A stretch of DNA of 64,000 nucleotides from RHKX01 sp035759925 (GCA_035759925.1 DASTTY010000109.1:34142-98141); one strand, 5' to 3'; positions 1 through 8,040 are shown, counted from the first letter of the stretch. The notes: generated by a model from the letters alone, not told the origin. Made by a program: numbers and translations.

Positions 1-491
1 CGGCAGCCGGGGTAGTCCTCCTCGCGCCCGGTATCGGCGACGGCCTCGACGCGCTCGGGGTCGCACTCGCACTCACCGCCGGAGGATTCTGGGGCGCCTA
101 CATCCTGATCGCGGCGCGGATCGGCCGCGGATCGGCCGGCCTCGGCGGCCTCTCGGCGGCGATGATCTACGCGACGGTCATCCTCTTGCCGTTCGGCGTC
201 GCCGACGCGGGCGCCGACCTACTCCATCCGGGGGTACTCGCGGCCGGGCTCGGCGTCGCCCTGCTCAGCTCGGTCCTTCCCTACACGGTCGAGCTCGAGG
301 CGCTGCGGCGCCTGCCCGAGCGCACGTTCGGGGTGCTGCTCAGCCTCGAGCCGGCGGTCGCCGCGCTCGTCGGGCTGATCGTCCTCGACCAGCACCTGCT
401 CGGCCGCGAGATCGTCGCGATCGCCCTCGTCGTCGCCGCGTCGGCGGGAGCCCTGAGCTCGACCGAGGCCGTCGAGGCGCCCCAGAGCTGA
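1..491 (+). CDS. EamA/RhtA-family (DMT) permease, C-terminal part
   Basis: The window opens inside this gene. It reads without a stop from base 3 to a TGA at 489-491 and gives about the last 162 residues. The fragment is almost entirely hydrophobic helices, about five, with short polar turns, as in the second half of a 10-helix drug/metabolite transporter. The stretch LLSLEPAVAALVGLIVL near the end is typical of the RhtA/EamA group, which exports amino acids or other small metabolites across the inner membrane. The substrate cannot be inferred, and the N-terminal half lies outside the window. The gene converges on the small minus-strand gene that ends 2 bp away. Confidence 0.85.
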   Translation, partial: AAGVVLLAPGIGDGLDALGVALALTAGGFWGAYILIAARIGRGSAGLGGLSAAMIYATVILLPFGVADAGADLLHPGVLAAGLGVALLSSVLPYTVELEALRRLPERTFGVLLSLEPAVAALVGLIVLDQHLLGREIVAIALVVAASAGALSSTEAVEAPQS

Positions 492-492
492 G

Positions 493-678
493 TCAGCCTG
501 CCGGCGGCGCCGGGACGGCGGGCTCGAAGCCCGGGCAGGAGCGAACCGGCACGCGCGGGTACTTCGGATAGGCCGGATCGGTTCGCGAGCGCTCGCAGAG
601 CGAGAAGCTCGAGCCGCGCGTGTTGGCGACGATCCGCTGATGGCGGCAGCGGTCGCAAAGGCCTGCCCGGGGCGCCAT
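493..678 (-). CDS. Small four-cysteine protein (61 aa), possible zinc ribbon
   Basis: A 61-residue soluble protein with Cys8, Cys11 (CDRC), Cys28 and Cys48, a spacing that could bind one zinc. The middle is rich in Arg and Ser and the tail in Pro (YPKYPRVPV, then PAVPAPPAG). I recognise the general look of a small conserved actinobacterial protein but know no function. The ATG at 678 is supported by a -10-like TAGACT 7 bp upstream, giving a leaderless transcript. It is divergent from the ABC exporter pair. It could bind RNA or a protein partner, but that is a guess. Confidence 0.7.
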   Translation of the reverse strand: MAPRAGLCDRCRHQRIVANTRGSSFSLCERSRTDPAYPKYPRVPVRSCPGFEPAVPAPPAG

Positions 679-685
679 GGCGGCG

Positions 686-691
686 AGTCTA
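686..691 (-). promoter_or_regulatory. -10 hexamer TAGACT (leaderless) for the 61-aa protein
   Basis: TAGACT on the minus strand ends 7 bp before the ATG at 678, so the mRNA would start at about the A of the start codon. No clear -35 is visible. Confidence 0.5.
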
Positions 692-702
692 AGCCGTTAC
701 TT

Positions 703-716
703 CACTTTGTATAGTG
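703..716 (+). promoter_or_regulatory. -10 box TATAGT within a short dyad, ABC exporter promoter
   Basis: TATAGT at 710-715 lies 15 bp before the chosen ATG at 731. It sits in an imperfect dyad with arms CACT (703-706) and AGTG (713-716), so a repressor bound there would cover the -10. Which regulator family binds is unknown; no regulator gene is adjacent in the window. Confidence 0.45.
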
Positions 717-730
717 GGTGGCCGCCGCGA

Positions 731-2500
731 ATGCCCACCTTCCGCCGCCTGCTCTCCTTCCTCGGCCCCTACCGGCGGCAGAACATCGCATCGATCATCC
801 TCGCCTCGCTGGCGATGGGGATGACGGTGCTGATCCCCTGGCTGGTCGGCCGCGCCGTCAACGCGGTCGACGACGGCGACACCGACGGGCTCGTCCCGCT
901 CGTGGTCGCGATCGTCGTCGCCGGGCTGCTCCGCCTCGGTCTGACCGCATCGCGGCGGGTCGTCGCCGGCAAGGTATCGCTCGCCGTCGAGTTCGACCTC
1001 CGCGAGCGGGTCTACCGGCATCTGCAGACGCTCGAGCTCGGCTACTTCGACTCCCAGCAGACCGGCCAGCTGATGTCGCGGGCGACCGTCGACCTGCAGT
1101 CGATCCGGTTCTTCCTCGGCTACGGGCTGATCTTCATCACCCAGAGCGCGCTGACCCTGGTCCTGGCCGCGGCGATCATGTTCGTGCTGCAGCCCGGGCT
1201 CGCAGCGCTGGCGCTGCTCCCGGTCCCGTTCGTCGTCTTCGCCGCCTCCCGCTACAACCGGACCTCGCGGCCGGCGCTGCAAGAGGTTCAGCAGCGGATC
1301 GCCGAGTTGACCGTCGAGGCCGAGGAGTCGGTCTCCGGGGTCCGCGTCGTCAAGGCATTCGCTCGCGAGCAGCACATGCTCGATCGCTTCCGCGACCGGG
1401 TCGTCCGCGTCTTCGACCAGAACGTCTTCTCCACCCGGCTGCGCGCCTTCTACAACCCGATGATCGCGTTCCTGCCGAACCTCGGCCTCGCGGTCGTCCT
1501 GCTCGTCGGTGGCCGCCAGGTGATCGACGGGACGTTGACGCTCGGCGACTTCACCGCCTTCTACACCTACCTGGTGATGCTGATCGGCCCGATGCGGATG
1601 CTCGGCACCGCGCTCGGGATGTCGCAGCGGGCGATCGCCTCCGGCAACCGCCTCTTCGAGATCCTCGACCGCGAGCCGGAGATCGAGAGTCCGCCCGGGG
1701 CCCCGGACCTGCCCCCGGGCGAGGGCCACGTCGTCCTCCGCGACGTCTCGCTCAGCTACGGCGCCGGCGACCCGGCGCTCGATGACGTCAACCTCGAGGT
1801 CGGGGCGGGCCGGGTCGTCGCCCTGGTCGGCCCTTCCGGATCCGGGAAGACCAGCCTCGTCGCGCTGCTGGCGCGGCTCTACGACCCGACCGCCGGCAGC
1901 GTCGAGATCGACGGCGCCGACCTTCGCGAAGTCGACCTCGGCTCGCTGCGGCGGCAGATCGCCTTCGTCGCCGACGACAGCTTCCTGTTCAGCGCCTCCG
2001 TCGCCGAGAACATCGCCTACGCGAAGCCGGATGCGAGCCGCGAGGAGATCGAGCTCGCCGCCCGCCGCGCCCAGGCCGCCGGGTTCATCGAGAGCCTCCC
2101 CGACGGCTACGAGACGATGGTCGGCGAGCGCGGCCTCACCCTGTCGGGCGGTCAGCGGCAGCGGATCGCGATCGCGCGGGCGCTGCTCGCCGACCCGCGG
2201 ATCCTGATCCTCGACGACGCGACGTCCTCGGTCGACGCCCAGACCGAGGCGGCGATCAGGCGCGGGCTCGACGAGGCGCTCGAGGGCCGGACGACGTTCA
2301 TCGTCGCCCACCGGCTCTCGACGATCTCGCTCGCCGACGAGATCGTCGTCCTCGACGGCGGCCGGCTCGTCGATCGCGGCACCCACGAGGAGCTGCTCGA
2401 CCGCTGCCCGCTCTACCGCGAGATCGCCGACCACGGCCTCGCCGATCGGGCCTTCCTGCAGCGCGACCTCGAGGAGCGCGAGGAGGTGGCGCGGCTTTGA
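731..2500 (+). CDS. ABC exporter half-transporter with degenerate ATPase site (589 aa)
   Basis: A fused membrane and ATPase half-transporter: six helices over about residues 15-300, then a nucleotide-binding domain. Walker A is GPSGSGKT near residue 367, the signature is canonical LSGGQ near 471, Walker B is ILILDDAT near 491, and the switch histidine is in IVAHRLST. The residue after the Walker B aspartate is Asp rather than the catalytic Glu, so this protein's own ATP site is the degenerate one of a heterodimer. Its partner is the next gene, whose TTG start overlaps this stop. I start at ATG 731 rather than 677, because 677 would overlap the divergent gene and lies upstream of the -10. Lipid or drug export is likely; the substrate is unknown. 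Confidence 0.9.
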   Translation: MPTFRRLLSFLGPYRRQNIASIILASLAMGMTVLIPWLVGRAVNAVDDGDTDGLVPLVVAIVVAGLLRLGLTASRRVVAGKVSLAVEFDLRERVYRHLQTLELGYFDSQQTGQLMSRATVDLQSIRFFLGYGLIFITQSALTLVLAAAIMFVLQPGLAALALLPVPFVVFAASRYNRTSRPALQEVQQRIAELTVEAEESVSGVRVVKAFAREQHMLDRFRDRVVRVFDQNVFSTRLRAFYNPMIAFLPNLGLAVVLLVGGRQVIDGTLTLGDFTAFYTYLVMLIGPMRMLGTALGMSQRAIASGNRLFEILDREPEIESPPGAPDLPPGEGHVVLRDVSLSYGAGDPALDDVNLEVGAGRVVALVGPSGSGKTSLVALLARLYDPTAGSVEIDGADLREVDLGSLRRQIAFVADDSFLFSASVAENIAYAKPDASREEIELAARRAQAAGFIESLPDGYETMVGERGLTLSGGQRQRIAIARALLADPRILILDDATSSVDAQTEAAIRRGLDEALEGRTTFIVAHRLSTISLADEIVVLDGGRLVDRGTHEELLDRCPLYREIADHGLADRAFLQRDLEEREEVARL

Positions 2501-4437
2501 CGAGGAGACAGAGGACAGAGGACAGAGGACAGGTGGCTGACAACGGACAGCAGACAGCGGACAGGAAGCAGTGCGAGGAGGACCAGGCTCGCGAGAGCGA
2601 GACGCGGGCGCCCTTCGGCGACGCCTGGCTGCTCGCGAAGTCGGTCTGGCGGACGGTCCGTGGCGATGACGATCGCGGCCGCAAGGTCCGCTGGCTGTTC
2701 GGCCTGCTCCGGCCCTACCGCGTCCGCGTGTTCTGGATGATGGTGGCGCTCGTCCTCGCCACGGCGGCGGCGCTCGCTCCCCCCTACCTCGCCGGCCTGG
2801 CGATCGACAAGGGAATCGGGTCCGACCCACCGGCGAACAGCGACCTGAACGCACTGACTCTGATCGTGGTTGCGTTCCTCGCCTCGGCAGCGATCTACTG
2901 GGCGGCCACCTACGTGCAGACGTACCTCGTCGGCTGGGTCGGGCAGCGGGCGCTGCAGGACCTCCGCGAGCGCATCTACACGCATCTGCAGAGCATGTCG
3001 CTCGGCTTCTACACGAGGAACCGCCCGGGCGTCCTGATCTCGCGGATGACCAACGACGTCCAAGCGCTCGACACGCTCGTCACCGACGGAATCGTGACGA
3101 TGGTCTCGAGCGTGCTGACGCTGGTCGGCGTGATCGTGATCCTGCTCGCGATCGACGTCCAGCTCGCCCTGGTGACGTTCCTGACCTTCCCGGTCCTCGC
3201 GATCGGCAGCATCGTGTTCCGGATCGCCTCGGCGAACGCCTACCGGCTGACCCGCGAGAAGATCGCGAACATCACCGCCTACCTGCAGGAGAGCCTCAGC
3301 GGGGTCCGCGTCGTCCGCAGCTTCGGGCAGGAGCCGCGCCACCTCTCCGAGATGGCCGTCCTCAACGAGGAGAACCGCGAGGTCAACATGCGGACCGTCT
3401 ACCTGAACGCGGCCTACTTCCCCGCCGTCGAGCTGCTCTCGGCGGTCGGCACGGCGGCGATCCTCCTCTTCGGCGGTTACCAGGTGGTCGACGGCAACGT
3501 CGAGCTCGGCGTCCTGTTCGCGTTCGTCGGCTACCTGCAGACGTTCTTCGACCCGATCCAGCAGATCAGCCAGCTCTACACGACCTACCAGCAAGGGATG
3601 GCCGCACTCGACAAGATCTTCGACCTGCTCGACACCGAGCCCGACCTCGTCGATCCGCCGAACGCGATCGACCCCGGCGAGATCCGCGGCGCGATCGATC
3701 TCGAGGGCGTCTGGTTCGGCTACGGCGACGATCCCGAACGCGACGGCGGCTGGGCGCTTCGCGACATCGACCTGCGGATCCTCCCCGGCCAGACGGTCGC
3801 GCTCGTCGGCGAGACCGGCGCCGGCAAGTCGACGCTCGCAAAGCTCGTCGCCCGCTTCTACGACCCCCAGCGCGGGCGAATCCTGATCGACGGCACCGAC
3901 GTCCGCGACCTCGACTCGAACGCGCTCCGCAGCCGGCTCGGCATCGTCCCCCAGGAGGGCTTCCTGTTCAGCGGCACGATCGCCGACAACGTCGCCTTCG
4001 GGCGGCCGGGGGCCTCGACCGGGGAGATCATGGAGGCGCTGCGCACGGTAGGCGGCGAGCCGCTCGTCGCCGGGCTCCCCGCCGGGCTCGACACCGAGGT
4101 CGGCGAGCGGGGCACCTCGCTGTCGGCGGGCGAGCGGCAGATCGTCGCCTTCGCGCGGGCGCTGCTGGCCGAGCCGAGGATCCTGATCCTCGACGAGGCG
4201 ACCTCGAACGTCGATGTCCGCACCGAGCGGCGGATCGAGCAGGGACTCGAGCGGCTCCTGGTCGGCCGGACGGCGATCGTGATCGCCCACCGGCTCTCGA
4301 CCATCCGCCGGGCGAGCCGGATCGTCGTGCTCGAGAACGGCACGATCGCCGAGAGCGGCAGCCACGAGGAGCTGCTCGAGCTCGGCGGCGCCTACGCCCG
4401 CCTCTACGGCACCTGGGCAGCGGTGCCCGCCGCCTAG
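2497..4437 (+). CDS. ABC exporter half-transporter, catalytic partner (646 aa)
   Basis: The second half of the exporter. It has an unusually long polar N-terminus (about 70 residues), six helices over about residues 75-365, then an ATPase domain with Walker A GETGAGKS near 438, Walker B ILILDEAT with the catalytic Glu near 562, and H-loop VIAHRLST. Its signature is LSAGE rather than LSGGQ. Together with the LSGGQ/Asp combination in the preceding protein, this is the arrangement known from heterodimeric exporters such as TM287/288. The consensus ATP site is built from this Walker B and the partner's LSGGQ. The TTG start overlaps the upstream stop (TTGA). The first 25 or so codons are made of GAGGACA-type repeats, so the true start could be further inside. 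Confidence 0.88.
   Translation: MTRRQRTEDRGQVADNGQQTADRKQCEEDQARESETRAPFGDAWLLAKSVWRTVRGDDDRGRKVRWLFGLLRPYRVRVFWMMVALVLATAAALAPPYLAGLAIDKGIGSDPPANSDLNALTLIVVAFLASAAIYWAATYVQTYLVGWVGQRALQDLRERIYTHLQSMSLGFYTRNRPGVLISRMTNDVQALDTLVTDGIVTMVSSVLTLVGVIVILLAIDVQLALVTFLTFPVLAIGSIVFRIASANAYRLTREKIANITAYLQESLSGVRVVRSFGQEPRHLSEMAVLNEENREVNMRTVYLNAAYFPAVELLSAVGTAAILLFGGYQVVDGNVELGVLFAFVGYLQTFFDPIQQISQLYTTYQQGMAALDKIFDLLDTEPDLVDPPNAIDPGEIRGAIDLEGVWFGYGDDPERDGGWALRDIDLRILPGQTVALVGETGAGKSTLAKLVARFYDPQRGRILIDGTDVRDLDSNALRSRLGIVPQEGFLFSGTIADNVAFGRPGASTGEIMEALRTVGGEPLVAGLPAGLDTEVGERGTSLSAGERQIVAFARALLAEPRILILDEATSNVDVRTERRIEQGLERLLVGRTAIVIAHRLSTIRRASRIVVLENGTIAESGSHEELLELGGAYARLYGTWAAVPAA
2502..2565. repeat. 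GAGGACA-type simple repeat inside a coding region
   Basis: Three exact tandem copies of the 7-mer GAGGACA occupy 2511-2531. They are preceded by GAGGAGACA and followed by degenerate units ending in GGACAG up to about 2565. The same 7-mer array occurs at 47383-47410 in an intergenic region. Here it forms the N-terminal codons of the second ABC half-transporter. Confidence 0.8.
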
Positions 4438-4458
4438 ACGATCCGAGCGGTCGCCGGC

Positions 4459-5175
4459 TCAGCCGCCGGGGCTGATCCCGCCCGAGGAGCCGCCGCCGGA
4501 GGAGCCACCCGACGTGCCGCCCGAGCTGGTGCCTCCGGAGGGGCCGCTCGACGGCGGCGGAGTCACCGGCGCCGGCGTCGTCGTCGTCGGCACCGGGGTG
4601 GTGGTCGTCGCCGGGGGCGCCGTCGAAGTCGTCGTCGGGGCGACGTCGGACGGAGCACCGGTCGTCGTGTCGGAGATGGCGGTCCCGGTCTGGCCGCACT
4701 CGTCGAACCCGAACGACTCGCCGGCAGCCTGTGCATCGCTCTCGGCCTGGTCGAGCTGGACCGACAGCGACTCGGCGGCGGCGGTGTCTCCGGAGGCGAG
4801 GGCACTCTGCTGCTGGCCGAGAACCGAGATCTGCTCCTTGACCGCGTCGTAGTAGTCGGAGAGCGAGCCGTCGGGGTCCTCGGGCTTGCCCAGCGCCTGG
4901 AGGCCCTTCAGGGTCTGCTTGGTGATGTCCTCCTGCTGCTGGAGGGAGGTGGAGCTGCCCGAGCCGTCGGAGGTCAGGTTCGCGATCGCCGCGTTCGCCT
5001 CCGCGCAGCGCGCATCGGCGGCGGTGATGAACTCGTCCTTCGGGACCCCGCCAGCACCGGTCGTTGTCGAGGACGTCACCGACGACGTCGTCGCATCATC
5101 ACCGCCGCAGCCGGCGCCCCAGATGGCGATCACGCCGATGGCCGCGACAGCCAGCCTGGCCGTCATCCCTCTCAT
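4459..5175 (-). CDS. Putative lipoprotein with Thr/Pro- and Gly/Ser-rich tail (238 aa)
   Basis: An N-terminal hydrophobic segment ends in WGAGC, giving a lipoprotein-type signal with Cys at about residue 23. A threonine-rich linker follows, then a helical domain (about residues 40-160) with two cysteines (ADARCAEAN and DECGQT) that may form a disulfide. The last 70 residues are low complexity, first TTTTP-type and then GGS-type, likely an extended wall-spanning tail. I chose ATG 5175 because TAACCT lies 8 bp upstream; a longer reading from 5313 has no signal sequence. No function is recognised. It converges with the ABC exporter, leaving only 21 bp between the stops. Confidence 0.75.
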   Translation of the reverse strand: MRGMTARLAVAAIGVIAIWGAGCGGDDATTSSVTSSTTTGAGGVPKDEFITAADARCAEANAAIANLTSDGSGSSTSLQQQEDITKQTLKGLQALGKPEDPDGSLSDYYDAVKEQISVLGQQQSALASGDTAAAESLSVQLDQAESDAQAAGESFGFDECGQTGTAISDTTTGAPSDVAPTTTSTAPPATTTTPVPTTTTPAPVTPPPSSGPSGGTSSGGTSGGSSGGGSSGGISPGG

Positions 5176-5183
5176 CGCCCCGC

Positions 5184-5189
5184 AGGTTA
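5184..5189 (-). promoter_or_regulatory. -10 hexamer TAACCT (leaderless) for the lipoprotein
   Basis: TAACCT on the minus strand ends 8 bp before ATG 5175. It fixes the lipoprotein start directly in front of the signal peptide. Confidence 0.5.
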
Positions 5190-5321
5190 GCGGCCCACCC
5201 GCCCCGCCAAGCCCACCTCTGGACGGATGTCCGACGCTTCCCGGCCGCTCGCGCCGCACGGGCCGGCAGGTGTACGGGGTTTCGGCAATGAGAAAAAGGC
5301 AGGAAGCCGCCACGAGCTGGT

Positions 5322-5368
5322 CACTGATCGGGATTGAGTACCCATAGGACCCTCAATCCCGATCAGTG
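5322..5368. repeat. Perfect 17-bp inverted repeat (hairpin)
   Basis: Arms 5322-5338 and 5352-5368 are exact reverse complements, with a 13-nt loop. There is no T tract on either side, so it is not a standard intrinsic terminator. It lies between the 3' side of tRNA-Gln and the lipoprotein promoter. Confidence 0.85.
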
Positions 5369-5429
5369 GCCGTTAGAGGAGCCGAACTTCTACGAGCGAG
5401 GAGCGGAGCGACCGGAAACGCCCGTGAGA

Positions 5430-5491
5430 GGCCGTCGGGGATGCCGGCGCCGACACTCCACGAACCGGAGGCGCCGGTATCCCCGACGGCC
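5430..5491. repeat. 22-bp inverted repeat with one mismatch (hairpin)
   Basis: Arms 5430-5451 and 5470-5491 pair over 22 positions with an 18-nt loop. The single exception is G opposite T, which would be a G-U pair only in plus-strand RNA. The arms are G+C rich. It lies 38 bp beyond the 3' end of tRNA-Gln, so it could stop or process that transcript, but no U tract follows. Confidence 0.85.
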
Positions 5492-5528
5492 CGCAACCCG
5501 GCGAGGTCGTGCCTGCAACGAGCGAGAG

Positions 5529-5599
5529 CTGCGGGCCAGGGATTCGAACCCCGAATACCTGTTCCAGAGACAGGCGTGTTGCCATTACACCAGCCCGCA
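5529..5599 (-). tRNA. tRNA-Gln (anticodon CUG)
   Basis: Read on the minus strand, the 7-bp acceptor stem TGCGGGC pairs perfectly with GCCCGCA. The D arm carries GGTGTAATGGCAACAC. The anticodon stem CCTGT/ACAGG encloses loop CTCTGGA with anticodon CTG. The T loop is GTTCGAATC. The discriminator base is G (5529), as usual for glutaminyl tRNAs, and CCA is not encoded. It would decode CAG, the main Gln codon in this G+C-rich genome. Confidence 0.95.
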
Positions 5600-5644
5600 G
5601 AGCTGCCGGTGAGATTAGCTAGATGCTCGGGGGATCGGTCATCT

Positions 5645-6877
5645 TCAGCCGAGGTCGTCGAGGTCGGCGTCCGGATCGGCGAGCATGGCCCGCTCGTCGC
5701 CGAGCTCGCGGCCCGACTCGATCAGTCGCCGGGCGGCCATGAGGTCCTCGGGACGGCCGATCGAAAGGGCTCCAACGAGGCGGCCGAAGCGCACGTACCA
5801 GGCCGACAGCTCGAGTGCTTCGGGGTCGCCGCGGAGGATGACCTCGTCCCACTCGGAGGCGCCGCCGATGTACTCGAGCGAGGCCCAGTCGGAGAGGTCG
5901 CTGAAGAAGTAGGGGACGACGGTGTAAGGCTGTTCGTCGCCGAGCATTCCGCGGGCGGCGTGGCGGCCCTGCTGGAGGGCGACGTCCCAATGTTCGAAGC
6001 GGACCGGGCCACCGTGCAGCTCGCTCTCGTAGCTGCAGCAATCGCCGGCCGCGAAGACGCCCGGCACCGAGGTCTCGAGTCCGGAGTCGCAGACGATCCC
6101 GTCGCCGACCTCGATGCCGGCACGGGCGGCGAGCATCGTGTCGGGCCGGACCCCGGTGCCGACGACGACCGCATCGCAGTCGATCGCGCGGCCGCTCTCG
6201 GTGAGGACCGTCTCGACCCGCTCGTCGCCCTCGAACGCTGCGACCGTCTCGCCGGTCACGACGTCCACGCCATGCTCGGCGAGGAGGCGCTGGAGCCGCT
6301 CGCCGACGTCGGTGCCGAAGCTGCGGGCGAGGACCACGGGCTCGATCTCGACGATCGTGCAGCGCTTCCCGATCGCAGTCAGCGAGGCGGCGACCTCGGC
6401 GCCGATGTAGCTGCCGCCGACACAGACGACGTGCTTGGCGGCGGCGACGTCGTCGCGGATCGCGTCGGAGCTGCCGAAGGCGCGCAGGTAGTGGATGCCC
6501 TCGAGCTGGGCACCGTCGACGCGGAGGATGTTCACCATCGCCCCCGTCGCCAGCAGCGCCTTGCCGAAGCGGATCCCCTCCCCGCCCTGGATCTTCGCCG
6601 TCCGAGCGTCCGGGTCGAGCGCGGTGACGCTCGTCCGGGTCAGCAGCTCGACGTCGTTCTTCTCGTACCAATCGCGAGGGTGGACGAAGGCCTCCTCCCG
6701 GGTCGCGTCGCCGCGGAGGTACTCCTTCGAGAGCGGCGGCCGGTCGTAGGGCGGCTCGGGCTCGCGGCCGACGAGCAGGATCGAGCCGTCGGCCCCGAGC
6801 CGGCGCAGCTCCGCGGCGCAGTGCGCCGATGCCACGCCGCCGCCGACGAGCAGGAAGTCGACCTCGCGGTCGGTCAC
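5645..6877 (-). CDS. FAD/NAD(P)-dependent oxidoreductase, ferredoxin-reductase-like (410 aa)
   Basis: A two-dinucleotide-binding-domain flavoprotein. The FAD fold begins with LLVGGGVASAHCA near residue 10, the NAD(P) fold has CVGGSYIGAE near 150, and the second FAD signature GVFAAGDC lies near 270. PPYDRPPLSKEYL matches the reductases that feed oxygenases or the AIF-like group. The C-terminus (residues 330-410) resembles a reductase dimer domain. It starts at GTG 6877, 4 bp after the TrkA stop, so it is the last gene of the TrkA/APC minus-strand series. The electron acceptor is not identifiable from context because no ferredoxin or oxygenase is nearby. Confidence 0.85.
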   Translation of the reverse strand: MTDREVDFLLVGGGVASAHCAAELRRLGADGSILLVGREPEPPYDRPPLSKEYLRGDATREEAFVHPRDWYEKNDVELLTRTSVTALDPDARTAKIQGGEGIRFGKALLATGAMVNILRVDGAQLEGIHYLRAFGSSDAIRDDVAAAKHVVCVGGSYIGAEVAASLTAIGKRCTIVEIEPVVLARSFGTDVGERLQRLLAEHGVDVVTGETVAAFEGDERVETVLTESGRAIDCDAVVVGTGVRPDTMLAARAGIEVGDGIVCDSGLETSVPGVFAAGDCCSYESELHGGPVRFEHWDVALQQGRHAARGMLGDEQPYTVVPYFFSDLSDWASLEYIGGASEWDEVILRGDPEALELSAWYVRFGRLVGALSIGRPEDLMAARRLIESGRELGDERAMLADPDADLDDLG

Positions 6878-6881
6878 CGGG

Positions 6882-7589
6882 TCAGTCGGGCTTCCGGTGG
6901 ACCGTCGCCTGCTCGACGCCGAGATACCCCGTCAGCTCCTCCTCGACGGCGGGGTCGAGGACCGCGAGGACCTCGTCACCGGCCTGCAGCACGGTGTCCG
7001 GCGTCGGGACGAAGCCGGTCCCGTCGCGCATCACGCTGATCAGCAGGCTGCTCTTGGGCATGTTCAGCTCGTGCAGGGGGCTGCCGACGACCTGGGCGTC
7101 GTCGCCGATCAGCAGGTCGATGATCTCGATGTTCGCGTCGGCGAGATCGAGCAGGTGGACGAGCCCGTAGCGCGGCACCTGCCGCTCGATCAGCCGCAGG
7201 ATCAGGTCCGTCGCCGAGACGTAGGGCTTGACGCCGAGCAGGTCGAAGTGCTGGCGGTTGCGCGGGTTGTTGACCCGGGCGATGACGCGATCGACGTCGT
7301 ACTTGTCCTTGGCCACCTGGCAAATCAACAGGTTGTCCTCGTCGTCGCCGGTGACGGCGATGACCATGTCGGCGCGGGCGATCCCGGCCCGCTCGAGGAC
7401 CCAGAGCTCGGAGGCGTCGCCGTAGAGGACGCGGTGCTCGAGCTCCTGCTCGACGGTCAGGTAACGCTCGCGGTCGGCCTCGATCAGCGTCACCTCGTGA
7501 CCCTTGTCGATCAGCTCGCGGGCCAGGTTCCAACCGACCTTGCCGCCCCCGACGATCAGCATGTAGTCGCCGCCCTCATGCTCACCCAT
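6882..7589 (-). CDS. trkA: TrkA-type RCK protein with TrkA-N and TrkA-C domains (235 aa)
   Basis: A cytoplasmic regulatory subunit of a potassium transport system. A Rossmann-type KTN domain starts at LIVGGGKVGWNLA with acidic VTLIEAD after strand 2 (NAD(H) or nucleotide binding). A TrkA-C ligand domain follows over about residues 140-225. It overlaps the upstream trkA-like gene by 8 bp (7582-7589), so the two are co-translated. Pairs of TrkA-like genes near an APC permease are known from actinobacteria (CeoB/CeoC in Mycobacterium), where they take part in K+ uptake. No TrkH/TrkG pore subunit is present in the window. Confidence 0.88.
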   Translation of the reverse strand: MGEHEGGDYMLIVGGGKVGWNLARELIDKGHEVTLIEADRERYLTVEQELEHRVLYGDASELWVLERAGIARADMVIAVTGDDEDNLLICQVAKDKYDVDRVIARVNNPRNRQHFDLLGVKPYVSATDLILRLIERQVPRYGLVHLLDLADANIEIIDLLIGDDAQVVGSPLHELNMPKSSLLISVMRDGTGFVPTPDTVLQAGDEVLAVLDPAVEEELTGYLGVEQATVHRKPD

Positions 7590-8034
7590 CTGCCTGTCCC
7601 TCCTTGCTCGCCGCGACCTCGCGGAGGTTCGTCTCGAGCATCTCGATCGCCGTCCGCGTCGGGCAGACCGTCGTCATCCCCTGGGTCGCGTACCACTCGG
7701 CCCGGTAGGGGTCGAGGATCCGGGCGATCACCGTCTCGACGTTGAACCGCCGCTGGGCGATCTGGGCGATGACGATGTTGGTGTTGTCGCCGTTCGTGGA
7801 GGCGACGAATACGTCGGCGCGCTCGATCCCGGCCGTCGTCAGGGCGTCGATCTCGAGGCCGGTGCCGACGGTGAACTGGCCGCCCGCGTCCTCCCACGAC
7901 GTGTCGAGCCCGAGCTCGAGGCGGGCGTGCGAGTCGGGGTCCTCGTCGAGGCAGGAGACCTCATGGCCTTCGGCCAGCATCGCTCGCGCGACGGACGAGC
8001 CGACGCGCCCGGCTCCCACGATCAGGATCAGCAT
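7582..8034 (-). CDS. trkA: TrkA-type protein, N-domain only (150 aa)
   Basis: A single KTN/RCK nucleotide-binding domain starting LILIVGAGRVGSSVA, with the acidic turn CLDEDPDS. It ends before any TrkA-C domain, so it is about 70 residues shorter than its neighbour. It probably works as the partner of the full-length TrkA encoded downstream. ATG 8034 has TAAGAT 6 bp upstream (8041-8046), overlapping the stop of the APC gene, so it may be transcribed on its own as well as by read-through. Confidence 0.87.
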   Translation of the reverse strand: MLILIVGAGRVGSSVARAMLAEGHEVSCLDEDPDSHARLELGLDTSWEDAGGQFTVGTGLEIDALTTAGIERADVFVASTNGDNTNIVIAQIAQRRFNVETVIARILDPYRAEWYATQGMTTVCPTRTAIEMLETNLREVAASKEGQADG

Positions 8035-8040
8035 GCGGCG

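Larger units (their letters stand above)
5176..5528. other. 353-bp gene-free stretch with two long inverted repeats
   Basis: Apart from the lipoprotein promoter at the left edge, no gene is credible here. Short readings are only by-products of composition. The stretch holds two separate long hairpins (5322-5368 and 5430-5491), described on their own. The tRNA-Gln gene follows immediately at 5529. Confidence 0.7.

Noticed and set aside
2502..2565. GAGGACA array as a CRISPR
   Set aside because: Units are 7 bp, contiguous and without spacers, and no cas genes are present. It is a simple tandem repeat.
689..4365. Long minus-strand frames (721 and 650 codons) opposite the ABC exporter genes
   Set aside because: Antisense by-products of high G+C. 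The plus-strand frames carry complete Walker and signature motifs.
5529..5599. tRNA-Gln as an attachment site of an integrated element
   Set aside because: No integrase, no second copy of the tRNA 3' end and no foreign gene block were seen nearby.
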